DNA of 64,000 nt, taken from Bin87 sp965262485. Lineage in GTDB: Bacteria > Chloroflexota > Dehalococcoidia > Lucifugimonadales > UBA3495. Both the position numbers and the translations under genes were made by a program. The notes beneath the pieces are model-generated. The model searched no databases and had not been told where the DNA came from. It was given only the letters and a program-made list of their open reading frames with translations. Below, one piece after another: positions 8,597 through 17,044 of this stretch (the stretch's first letter is position 1; every line of letters starts with the position of its first letter). The stretch spans positions 682,001 through 746,000 of the forward strand of contig OZ253540.1 in the NCBI GenBank assembly GCA_965262485.1, in the 5' to 3' direction.

Positions 8597-9498
8597 TTAC
8601 GGTAGAACGATCTCGGGGATCACTACCTCCCAACGGTCGCATTTCAGCAGGTGTTGGTATTGACCCTCGGACCTCTCCTTGTCCCAGGTGGCTATCGCCA
8701 GTTTGATGGCGGATGCTTCGTTCACCCCCTCAGGCACATCGAACGATTGAGCGAGTCGTCCCACGGTAGTGCCGTCGGTTGCGGCCAATTCCCATGGGTT
8801 CTTGTCGGTCTTTACCCGTCTGGTGGGACATTGTCCTGTTCCGGGCGGACCTGTACCGACGTGTGGCCGCGGAGGTCTCGGAGAAACGGATTTGAGTTTC
8901 CGACCTTTGCCAAGGTGAGAGTCCGCTTCGCGCGGGTCATTGCCATATAGTACAGGCGACGAGGGGCGTCGGAGTCTTCGCCCCCGGTTACGTTTTGCCA
9001 GTTGCCGTCCAAAATGACAACATGCTCGAATTCCAAGCCCTTGGCCCGGTGGGCGCTGGTCAAAAGCAGCCCATGCTGGCGGCGACGGTTGTCCCTGGCC
9101 CATTCTGCCAACCATTCGCGAAATGCGGTGCTCGGCAGCGTTTCGTTACTGGTCTCGATCCCATAGTTCTCGACTGCCTCCAGAAGCAGGTCATTCCAAG
9201 GCCCTGCCGGTTGTTGCTGCAACCAATCGGACAAATCTTCTGCCCTCAAGAGGCTGCCGGGCCCTCGGGTCCACTCCAGTAGTTCTTGGGTCTCTCGCGG
9301 TTGCCAAGTCGCCGTGAAATCTTCTCTGGACAATTGGACGGGAACTTCCTCACGCTTGCAAAGAGCGCGCACCGGGTCCAATTGATCCCAGTTCCGGGAG
9401 ATGACCGCACAATTGCTCCATTTCCATTCAGGGTCGAGAGTAGCAATGCGCTTCAGCTCTTGCACAACCACCTGTGCTTGCGTGATGGCTTCTTTTAC
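8597..9498 (-). pseudogene. C-terminal fragment of a UvrD-like helicase, frameshifted
   Basis: The minus strand encodes the last ~300 residues of a superfamily 1 helicase. The segment LLLTSAHRAKGLEFEHVVIL is helicase motif V, and APRRLYYMAMTRAKRTLTL is motif VI. These are typical of UvrD/PcrA C-terminal domains, including those attached to RecQ-like proteins. Near 8815 the frame shifts; the true C-terminus (NPWELAATDGTTVGRLAQSF ... VVIPEIVLP) is in another frame ending at 8597. Upstream, near 9498, the reading frame runs directly into transposase sequence, so the helicase N-terminal domains, including Walker A, are missing. It cannot be active. Confidence 0.75.
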
Positions 9499-10204
9499 CT
9501 CGACGGACTGTTCCCTGAACTCCTCTACAGTCGTGCCGCTGCTGGACAGGTCATTGCTGCTCACGTTAGCCTTCACCAGGCTGCCGTCGGCGTACAGCTC
9601 CGGCGACAGCAAGCCCAGCCGCAGCAGTTCGTCGTTCAGGCCTTCAGAGATCGCTCCAAAGCCGTCGCGACCAAACCGGTCGATGAAGTGGCTGATGCTG
9701 GAATGGCCGAACACCGGGTCGTCGATGGTGAGGAAACAAAACCAGCGATAAGCGATATTCTCCGAGTTGGTCGAACACAGCCTGAGAAAGGACGCGATGT
9801 TGTACAGCGAACAGATGAGCAGCGCCCTGACCATCACCTCAGCAGCCTGTCTCAGAAGCCTGACGCCCTCAAGTCCATCGATTTATTGAGCCGACTTACG
9901 CTGCCAAAATGATAATCTCTGACGTTTTCCCAACCTATCCATACCAGCAGGAGTCCAAATCAGTCTGCCACGCGCAGCATTAAACTAGGCAAGAGGCTTT
10001 GTGAGACAGGCTGCCAGGATGGACGGCCGGTCTCACAAAATCGGGGCAGTAGCACTCTTCCAGGGGCGACACCAGCTTGGCGAAGTCCAGTTGCTCATCG
10101 ATCTGGATCAGAAGGTGGTCGGGATCGATGAAATCCCGCAACTGCTTGGTGGAGAATTGGAACAGGGTGGAGTCGCGGCTGCTACGGTCCAGAGGTTCAA
10201 TCAT
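9499..10204 (-). pseudogene. IS1182-like transposase N-terminal half, truncated and interrupted
   Basis: The reading starts at MIEPLDRSSRDS near 10204 and contains LRDFIDPDHLLIQIDEQLDF and YCPDFVRPAVHP. It is then interrupted by a 173-bp element (9842-10014) and resumes with VRALLICSLYNIASF, ISENIAYRW-like and DDPVFGHSSISHFIDRFGRD segments. This is the N-terminal DUF772-type domain and first catalytic part of an IS1182/IS5-like DDE transposase. At about 9499 it is fused in frame to a helicase fragment, so the C-terminal catalytic part is lost. The family assignment is from recognition of the N-terminal pattern only. Confidence 0.7.
9842..10014. mobile_element. MITE-like insertion in transposase remnant
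   Basis: Perfect 13-bp terminal inverted repeats, GCAGCCTGTCTCA at 9842-9854 and its complement TGAGACAGGCTGC at 10002-10014, bound 173 bp with no coding capacity. Removing it rejoins the transposase reading VHP-(E)-VMVRALL across the site, which shows it is an insertion. The flanks carry no clear long target duplication. Confidence 0.75.
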
Positions 10205-10329
10205 CGGCGCCCTCGGCAACAACGGACTATCCCGACATTGTAGCCCAGCTCGTCGTTGAACCCGTGACCAAGCCGACTTTTTCAACAGTCCCTTGCCGCC
10301 ACCGTTGACAGGGGCTCCCCGGATGGAAG

Positions 10330-11112
10330 CTAAGCGTGGAGCCGTTCGTAAGCTGAAAGCCGTTTTATGCCATGCGCTTCGTCGTATTCCGGGGCGGAGA
10401 CCAGCTGGCCGGTCATGGTTTCAGGGGTCTGCAGGGCCATGTATACGGCTACTTCGGCAATGTCGTCGGGCAGCCTCATGCGCTTGTGCACTTCGTCGCC
10501 GTAGTCGTCGTTGGGCTTGGTCAGGTTCCAGCCGGGGTCGAGGATGTTGACGGCGATGCCAAAGTCCTTCACTTCGTCCGCCAGCGACTCGCTCAGCCGC
10601 TCCACCGCCGCCTTGGCAGCTCCGTAGGACGCCTGTCCGGCCCGGCCCCGGCGGGCCACGTTCTTTGAAGTCAGGTTGACGATGACGCCACTGCGACGTT
10701 CTATCATGTGGGACAGGACCGCCTTGCAGGCCATGAAAGTGGTGGTCAAATTCGACTCCATCACCAGCCGCCACTCCTCTTCGGTGATGTCTAAAACCGT
10801 AACCGAGTGGGTCAGGTCCTTGGTAAAGAGGCGGTATCCGCCGGCGTTGTTGACCAGGATATCTATCTTCCCCAGCTCGTTGATGGTCTCTCGGACTGCT
10901 CGGTTGGCACCCTCGCTGGTGGTCAGTTCAGCGCTGACCGTGTGGGAGCGGCGGCCCAGACCGCGAATTTCCGAACCTACGGCGTCCAGCTCCGAAGGAG
11001 TACGAGCTACAATGGCGACATCCGCCCCTTCGCGAGCGTAGGCTAAAGCCATGGAGCGGCCCAATCCGCGGGCCCCTCCGGTTACCAGGGCGACTTTGCC
11101 TTCCATTTGCAT
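10330..11112 (-). CDS. Short-chain dehydrogenase/reductase (SDR)
   Basis: A 260-residue classical SDR. The ATG at 11112 (MQMEGKVALVTGG) is preferred because AAAGGTG lies about 8 nt upstream; an ATG at 11148 would add a non-conserved leader. Motifs: TGGARGLG near residue 11-18 for NAD(P) binding, NNAGG near 88, and the catalytic region TSKNVARRGRAGQASYGAAK with Tyr-x3-Lys. It acts on an unknown alcohol/ketone in the cytoplasm. It stands alone between transposon debris and a short inverted-repeat element and appears intact. Confidence 0.85.
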   Translation of the reverse strand: MQMEGKVALVTGGARGLGRSMALAYAREGADVAIVARTPSELDAVGSEIRGLGRRSHTVSAELTTSEGANRAVRETINELGKIDILVNNAGGYRLFTKDLTHSVTVLDITEEEWRLVMESNLTTTFMACKAVLSHMIERRSGVIVNLTSKNVARRGRAGQASYGAAKAAVERLSESLADEVKDFGIAVNILDPGWNLTKPNDDYGDEVHKRMRLPDDIAEVAVYMALQTPETMTGQLVSAPEYDEAHGIKRLSAYERLHA

Positions 11113-11253
11113 CTTTGCTTCACCTTTCTGAAATGACAAGGACGGCACTCCAGGCTGCGCACCGCCAGCCAGGGCCGAAATCCTGCACAGTGGGTCACTA
11201 CCCTGAGCAGTCCTTGCCAGTTGTACTACCTCGTAAAAGAAAGAAGGTTTGTG

Positions 11254-11392
11254 CTAAGAAGCTGTCTCAAAAGTCCTTTCTCCCTTAGCGGGAGAAGGTT
11301 AGGATGAAAGGGATTATATCAGTCACGCGCACTCAATCCTCTCTGATCCAGGGAGAGGAGGCCGAGGTAAGCGTTTTGAGATAGTTTCTAAG
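11254..11392. mobile_element. MITE-like element with CTAAG flanks
   Basis: A 139-bp segment bounded by direct CTAAG sequences (11254-11258 and 11388-11392). Inside are imperfect inverted ends AAGCTGTCTCAAAA and (complement) AAACTATCTCAAAA, 12 of 14 matching. Its interior holds a CTCCCTTAGCGGGAGA hairpin and a CTCTGATCCAGGGAGAG-like hairpin. The ends resemble those of the element at 9842-10014, so both may be moved by an IS1182/IS5-type transposase. Confidence 0.65.
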
Positions 11393-11490
11393 TCATTAGC
11401 AATGACGATCCGGTATTCGACCACCCCTGCATCAATTGCTTCGTCGAACTCATCGGGCGAGTAGGATTTGGAGAGATTTTCCACGCGCTA
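11393..11490 (-). pseudogene. C-terminal gene fragment cut by the adjacent element
   Basis: Minus-strand reading SYSPDEFDEAIDAGVVEYRI continues as VIANDL and then enters the MITE-like element at 11392. The composition looks genuinely coding, but the piece is only ~30 codons and I cannot name the family. The stretch 11490-11604 upstream shows nothing further. Confidence 0.3.
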
Positions 11491-11604
11491 AATGCGGAAC
11501 TGCACCTCTTTGGCCTATGCTCATCCCAGGATTCACGCTGATGTCCGCGTGGTCAAGCCCAAGATTAGCTTCCAGCAACCGTCGCCGGCGGGTAGCGCCT
11601 TCCC

Positions 11605-12905
11605 CTAGCCGGCAGGTCTGAGGTTGGCGGGCAGGTGGCGTTCCCAGTCGGGAATTTGCCTCACGTGGGGCGAGGGCAGCAACCAGGCTTGGAAAAGGGC
11701 CATCAGGCTGAATCCAAGGGACATTAGCAACGGCGCCAGGTAGGTTCCCGTTACGTCCCACAGGACCCCGGCGCACACGGGCGCCAATCCCATTTCCCGA
11801 GGCCGCTGCCCAGGCTTTGCCAACCGTAAAGGCTGCCTTGGGGGACGTTCCCGTAATACTGACGATTGGCGATTGGGAACGTGGGCACTTCGGTGCTCTG
11901 GCCGATACCAAAAAGGACTGCGAACAGGTAATAGGCCCAGGCGTCATGGGCAAAGAGAATGATCAGCAGCGGGAAGACTTGCAGTACCATGCCCACGATC
12001 CACACCTTTCTGCACCCCCAGCGCTCCGCCACCACGGGCACGGCGCCCCGGGCGACGACTCCGACGCTCTGTTGGGCCGCCAGCACACCCGCGGCCGCTC
12101 CCAGGGATAGGCCGCTGTCCACAGCAATGGCCACCACCAGGACGTTGATAATATTGTGCCCCATGCATCCCCAGTAGTGGATGCCGATGAGGTTCCAGAA
12201 GGTGACAGTGCGCCTGGCCTGCTGGATGAATACCTTGGCCCTTAACTTTGTGGCCTCGTCCCTCCTGGGCCTTTGAATCGGTTCATCTCCAAGATCGCCC
12301 ACGGGGCGCAAGCCTATATCGGCGGGTCCGTTGTAGAAGAACCTGACCAACAGGAGCAGTAGCGCTCCGCCTGCCATGCCCGGAAGCCAGAAGATCCACT
12401 TGATTCCCAGCTGGTTGAAGGCCGCGCCAATCAGGAACAGGAACGCTATTACGCCAATTCCCTGGAACGACCATACGACCCCCATGGCGGCTCCCAGGTG
12501 TCTCCTGAACCACAGGGTGACGCCGGACACGTCAGCACGGTAAAGATGGTCGTGGACACTCCCAGGACCACGCCGAAGAAGAGGTAGAATTGCCACAGGT
12601 TGCTCATGATGCCGGTCAGCAACATGCCGGCGATGAATAGCAAGGCTCCGAGCAGCAGGAACCAGCGAACCCCGTATCGGTCCCCAAGCCATCCCACATA
12701 GGGGCTCGCCAGCCCAAAGACTATCCACTGGAGGCTGAACGCAAGGCTGATGGCGCCGTAGCTCCAGCCGAATCCCGCGGTTGGGTCGCCGAGATGGGGC
12801 ACCAAGGCAGCAGCCGCGAATCGCACCGAAGAGGTGATGAACCCCAATCGTCGCGGCGATGGCCACGATGACCCACGCGTAATGGATTCGGTTTCTTGGG
12901 TGCAT
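11605..12905 (-). pseudogene. Major facilitator superfamily transporter, frameshifted
   Basis: Fragments from two or three minus-strand frames build one ~430-residue MFS protein: start MHPRNRIHYAWVIVAIAATI at 12905; then in another frame FGWSYGAISLAFSLQWIVFG with a GWLGDRYGVRW loop (the MFS loop 2-3 signature); back in the first frame AMGVVWSFQGIGVIAFLFL to GYGNVPQGSLYGWQSLGSG-like sequence; and finally MGLAPVCAGVLWDVTGTYLA to the end at 11605. That is at least three frameshifts (near 12820, 12535 and 11800). About 12 membrane segments can be counted overall. It is non-functional as read; the substrate is unknown. Confidence 0.75.
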
Positions 12906-13077
12906 CGATACCGCAGATCAGGGAGTGAGTGGCATTGTAACTGAAACCGTTTTCGGATGCCGAATTGGAGATGTTGCCGGAGATCGGCTGTTGATAAAAA
13001 TGCAGTGTACACACAAAAAGAGCACGGACAAAGAAAAACTCCCGGTTCTAAGCTGGACTCCTCACTAACCAAGGTCG

Positions 13078-14398
13078 TCACGCGGCAATTGGCGCGCCGG
13101 GAGGTGCGTGCGTGGCGTGGTCGGCAGCATCGGACATGGGCACCAGTTGGTAGCCGAGTTGGGACGCCCGCCGTTTAGCCGCGCGCAACGCACGGTGCTG
13201 ATACTGGCTTTCGTAGTGTTCGGCGCCGGCATCTACGTGGTCCTGGCCGTACCGGAGAATGGAATAGATGATGCGGGCCAGCTTGCGGGCCGTGGCGGTG
13301 ATGGCCTGGGACGCTCCCAGGTGTGTCTTCTTTGGCGGAGAAACGCCCCCAGGGCGTGTCGGAGCGGTACAGCGGGTTGGTGGCCAAGCGCAATGCTTCC
13401 GCGGCCCGGTTGGCGCTGGGCTTGGTCTTTGAGCTCTTGACCTTGCCACCGGTGATACGGTTGTTGGGGCTCAGCCCCAGCCAGGATGCGAAGTGTTTGG
13501 CAGTCGGCCATTTCGTCATATCCGTGCCAATCTCGCTGATCACCTTCAATGCCGTGAAGCCGTCTACACCGTCGATCCGGGTCAGGTCCACCCCCGTCAT
13601 CCGATACAGGTGTGTCCTGATATCGAAGCGGGGCGCGTTGCCCTGACTGCGCCGCCGGCCGTTCCCGTCCGGGGACCCGCCGTCCGAGACGTCCTCAAAC
13701 CGTTCCAACTGGGCTTCAATCTCCCGGTCGCACTCGGCAATCTTCTGGTGGTAGAACCGATACAGCTCCAGGGCCTGGGTCAGCTCAAAGATGTGCTCTT
13801 CGAGCCAGTGGCCCTGCAATGATCGGGCGATGGTCGCCTCGTCCGCCCTCTGGAGCTTCACATTCAGCTGGGTCAACGCCTTCTGCATATGCTGGATGTG
13901 ATGAGCTGCGTACTCCACCAGCATGGCCCGCTGCCGCAGATAGCTGCGCAGGCGTCGTATGTCCCCGTCGGGTCGGAAGGCTCCCGACAGCAGCCCGTAG
14001 GTGTGCAGTTGCTGCAGCCACTGGCAGTCCAGCACGTCGGTCTTGCGCCCGGGCACGTTCTTGATGCGCCGAGGGTCCACCAGCATCACCTCAAACCCCC
14101 GCTCTTCCAGCACCCCGAACAGCGGAATCCAGTACACCCCAGTCGACTCCATGACCACGGTCTCCACTTCGCTCTCGGCCAGCCAGTCCGCCAGGCGATA
14201 CAAGTCGGCCGTGAAGGCGGCGAACTCTTGCACCGGCGGCTCCGCGCGGTCTTGGGGCACCGCCACGAAATGGCTGGTGGCGCCCACGTCGATGCCCGCC
14301 GCGTTCAGGTTCACCTGGGACAGCTGCGCGGGCAGACGCTCCGGCCCTCCTCCGGTCTTGCCCACCGGCTTTGCGCTCCTCTGGCGTGTAGTCATCAT
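13078..14398 (-). mobile_element. IS110-family transposase, 3' frameshift
   Basis: A 407-codon frame from 14398 encodes an IS110-type transposase: AGIDVGATSHFVAVP near the N-terminus (first Asp of the RuvC-like DEDD site), VVMESTGVYWIPLF (Glu), GRKTDVLDCQWLQQLHTYG (Asp pair), and the C-terminal Transposase_20 region ending TKWPTAKHFASWLGLSPNNR. Near 13335 the frame is lost; the normal end (KKTHLGASQAITATARKLAR ... PPGAPIAA) lies in another frame ending at 13078. The conserved C-terminal Ser region is upstream of the break, so activity is doubtful rather than excluded. IS110 elements lack terminal inverted repeats, so the boundaries cannot be set. Confidence 0.85.
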
Positions 14399-14729
14399 CT
14401 CCCCCTACCATAGCAGTGTCGGCGCGTCGCCGGAGGAAGTCACTGACAGTAGCCACTCTCCCGAACGGGATCGTCCCCATTGGGACGTCACCAATGATGC
14501 CGCCGTAAGACTTCCGGACCATGCTTTGTATCGGGCAATTTGCACCAAAGTCTAGTCGGTCTTGGTCCGGACGACACACTTAATCATGAGCTTACACGTT
14601 CCAGCACACCTACCCCAGTTAGTCTCCTCTGCACGGCTCGGGAGCGGGCATATCGATGCTTTGTACATTTGGGTGGTGTAGGCGAGGACATCGGTGAGTT
14701 GAGCGTAAATTGCGGCTGGGGGTTTTCAG

Positions 14730-14762
14730 CTGTCGGGTTTCAACCCCGACAGTTTAATATTT
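14730..14762 (+). terminator. Intrinsic-terminator-like hairpin
   Basis: CTGTCGGG (14730-14737), a 7-nt loop and CCCGACAG (14745-14752), followed by TTTAATATTT. Well formed, but no gene upstream on the plus strand ends here, so it may be a relic of a lost gene. Confidence 0.45.
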
Positions 14763-14804
14763 CAGTAGGCCAGCCACAGCACGAAGTGCGCCGATTCCGC
14801 CACG

Positions 14805-14826
14805 TATCTAACTTTTGTACAAAGTC
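14805..14826. repeat. 22-bp direct repeat, copy 1
   Basis: Starts TATCTAACTTTTGTAC and ends AAAGTC; identical to 16089-16110 and in the same orientation. Its centre is nearly palindromic (ACTTTTGTACAAAGT). Confidence 0.7.
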
Positions 14827-14943
14827 CAGTCTAGAAGGTAATCGTGCCACACCTCCCGAATCCAGGAACGTCGGTTCAAAACCGCTCACCGTTAGGGGTG
14901 CTTACAATCAGTTAACCAACCAGAACATTAAGGAGAGTTGCTT

Positions 14944-15828
14944 ATGCCATTCGACAAAATTGTGGGCGTAGACTGGTCTGGAGCTATCGACCCCCGCCCA
15001 GACGGGAAAGTACAGGTAGCTGAATACGATCCTGCAAACCGCACAGTGCGGCTGGTGGGACCACGCCGAGACCCGGCAGGTGCGTGGAGTAGAGGGGACG
15101 TGTTCGAGTACGTGCAACAGCAGGTCGCTTTAGGAACAGTCCTGATTGGGATCGACTTCGCCTTCGCATATCCGTACTGCGACAGACAAGCGTACTTTCC
15201 TGTTGAGCCGGGATCGCAGCAAGATTTCCAGCCACCGCAAGATTTCCAGCAGTTGTGGGAAACGGTCGAACAACGCTGCAATGGGGTCAACGATCTTTAC
15301 GGCGGGCCATTTTACAGAGGCGACGGTTCGCCGTTCACACGGTATCATCGCTACCCCGGTTGCGAAGGGGACCGTTTTGAAAATCGCCACAGACTCACCG
15401 ACCAAGAAGCCGGACGACTCCCAGGGCTGAACCCCACCTCGGTCTTCCATTGCATCGGACCCAACCAAGTCGGACCAGGCTCGATTTCCGGCATGCGGCT
15501 GCTCCACAGGATTCGGGATCCAAATATTGCGTGCATCTGGCCGTTCGACGTGAACGGCACTCCCGATCGCTCTACAGTGGTCGAAATATATCCAAGCCTT
15601 TTTCTACGCCATGCCGAAAACGCCGGCATCCAACGAGCCGCCGGCCACATAAATAAGCAATGCGAGCACTTCGGAGCTAACTTGCAAAATCCACCAAGGA
15701 ATCCGACGAACGACCAGCGCGACGCTCTGGTATCCGCCGCGGGAATGGGCTGGTTTGCCCGGCAAGCGCCAAATTGGCAGGTACCCGCCTGCGCCGCAAC
15801 GCATGAAGGATGGATATTCGGGGTATAA
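14944..15828 (+). CDS. DUF429-like protein (RNase H-like fold candidate)
   Basis: A 294-residue protein starting at ATG 14944 with AAGGAG 7-8 nt upstream. It has the order of motifs seen in DUF429-type proteins: KIVGVDWSGA at the N-terminus, GTVLIGIDFAFAYP near residue 65, ENRHRLTDQEAG in the middle, TVVEIYPSLFLR near 205, and NDQRDALVSAAGM followed by THEGWIFGV at the C-terminus. These fit an RNase H-like core with acidic residues on the first strand and in the C-terminal helix. The function of the family is unknown. The gene is flanked by identical 22-bp repeats 1.28 kb apart and by transposase debris, so it may have arrived on a mobile segment. Confidence 0.65.
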   Translation: MPFDKIVGVDWSGAIDPRPDGKVQVAEYDPANRTVRLVGPRRDPAGAWSRGDVFEYVQQQVALGTVLIGIDFAFAYPYCDRQAYFPVEPGSQQDFQPPQDFQQLWETVEQRCNGVNDLYGGPFYRGDGSPFTRYHRYPGCEGDRFENRHRLTDQEAGRLPGLNPTSVFHCIGPNQVGPGSISGMRLLHRIRDPNIACIWPFDVNGTPDRSTVVEIYPSLFLRHAENAGIQRAAGHINKQCEHFGANLQNPPRNPTNDQRDALVSAAGMGWFARQAPNWQVPACAATHEGWIFGV

Positions 15829-16087
15829 GTACGGTGACGCGGTCGTCTTGAGGTGGTCTGGGATCCTGCCAGTTGGTGCATGGTGCGATCAGTTTCATCC
15901 CCTGAGATTGACCCCGCCGTCAGCGTCGCCATCACCAGCGCCCTTCCCGCCGCGCTTCACGTCCTGGAGCAGCAATTGGCTCAACAACTCCGCCGTGTCA
16001 ACCATCGCCTGCCGCTCTCCACTGTCGGCGGGTAGCCCTGCTCGACCTCTTGTGGTGATTTGGTCGACCTTACCCTGTTCTTATAAT

Positions 16088-16390
16088 TTATCTAACTTTT
16101 GTACAAAGTCGAGCGTCTTGTAGCAACGTTGAAAAACTATCCGACGCCATCCACAGGTCGCGTCGTACCAAGGCGATGGCGTCCACGAAAGCGGGTGCTG
16201 GCTTGGCGTACCAAGCTGCGGTGCGCTGGGTTATCGGTCGGTGTTCTTGCAGTGAGTGGGAGGCCAGGGTGATTCAAGAAAACAGCCCCATCAGGACCGG
16301 GGTGGTGCGGGCGATGGTGCGGCCGGACCATTGGCGTTCGGTTTCCACTCCCAGATGAGCCCGCACTTCCTGGTAGGTTACTTCTCCGCT
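16088..16390 (-). pseudogene. IS701-like DDE transposase, C-terminal remnant
   Basis: The minus strand reads GEVTYQEVRAHLGVETERQW, then SGRTIARTTPVLMGLFS, a TGA where a Trp codon is expected, and then ITLASHSLQ ... TAAWYAKPAPAFVDAIALVR to a stop at 16088. This is the C-terminal portion of a DDE-superfamily transposase. Its last codons overlap the second 22-bp repeat. The N-terminal portion of a similar transposase is found separately at 19286-19502. The 15829-16087 stretch between it and the DUF429-like gene holds no gene I can support. Confidence 0.6.
16089..16110. repeat. 22-bp direct repeat, copy 2
   Basis: Identical to 14805-14826. This copy encodes the last residues (LCTKVR) of the transposase remnant on the minus strand, so copy 1 may be the end of a second, lost copy of that element. 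Confidence 0.7.
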
Positions 16391-16488
16391 AGAGGCGGGC
16401 CTGATTTGACTTCAGGCCGTACCGTTTTCGAGATGGGGCAGGCCGCCAGGTCGGTTGAGGGCTGTTTGCCGAGTCATGGCAACGCGTG

Positions 16489-16866
16489 TCAGTCGGTGAT
16501 GTACGTGTGGGTGATAACCTCCCAGACGTGACCGTTTTCGCATTCGAAGTAGAACCCGCGCCCCTGGTGCAAGTGGTTGATCTCGCCATCTGTCCGCGAA
16601 CGTGGACCGCTCCCGTAGAGGATACCCTCGTCCTTGATGCGCTGCAGGATCGCGTCGAACTCCTCGTCCGAAGCCAGGAAGGCGTAGTGATTGGAGCGCG
16701 GGTTGTCCGAATCATCGAAGTCCAGTGTCAGTATGTCGTTGACCTTAACCGGCGCGAAGTGGCCCCAGGGCCCCTCGTACTTCAGTCCGAAGATGCGGGC
16801 GATGAACTCCGCGGCCTTCACCTTGTCGTAGGCGGGCACGATCGTGTGGTCTAACTGCAAGGGCAT
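16489..16866 (-). CDS. VOC (glyoxalase/bleomycin resistance) family protein
   Basis: A 125-residue single-module protein with a strong GAGGAGG site upstream of ATG 16866. It opens with LQLDHTIVPAYDKVKAAEFI, has FGLKYEGPWGHFAPVKVNDI at ~26-45, SNHYAFLASDEEFDAILQRI at ~58-77 and RGFYFECENGHVWEVITHTY at the end: the beta-alpha-beta-beta-beta pattern twice, with His and Glu (HTI, WEVI) as probable metal ligands. Members are dioxygenases, isomerases or binding proteins. It may serve the neighbouring catabolic genes, but the substrate is not evident. Confidence 0.85.
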   Translation of the reverse strand: MPLQLDHTIVPAYDKVKAAEFIARIFGLKYEGPWGHFAPVKVNDILTLDFDDSDNPRSNHYAFLASDEEFDAILQRIKDEGILYGSGPRSRTDGEINHLHQGRGFYFECENGHVWEVITHTYITD

Positions 16867-17044
16867 TATGGTCCTCCTCTAATCAGATGGTATGCTAAGC
16901 TGACACCGCAATCCGGTTCCGGGCCGGTTCCAAGAGTTGTGTAAATCACCTCCATTAGACTACCTGATGGGCAAAGCCACCTGGGCTGCGGCGGATAGCG
17001 ACGGCGATGGCCGCGCCGGCATTACGCCGATCCCCCGGGCAAGT

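Larger units (their letters stand above)
14399..14943. other. Intergenic between IS110 element and DUF429-like gene
   Basis: No gene recognised. It contains an orphan intrinsic-terminator-like hairpin (14730-14762) and one copy of a 22-bp repeat (14805-14826). The stretch near 14870 has a GGTTCAAAACC motif but no tRNA fold. Confidence 0.4.

Noticed and set aside
14805..14826. Likeness of the 22-bp repeat to lambda-type att cores used in cloning vectors
   Set aside because: Only the ACTTTTGTACAAAGT part is similar, and the second copy is native transposase coding sequence, so vector contamination is not supported.
14860..14900. tRNA-like GGTTCAAAACC segment
   Set aside because: No acceptor stem, D-arm or anticodon arm can be paired around it.
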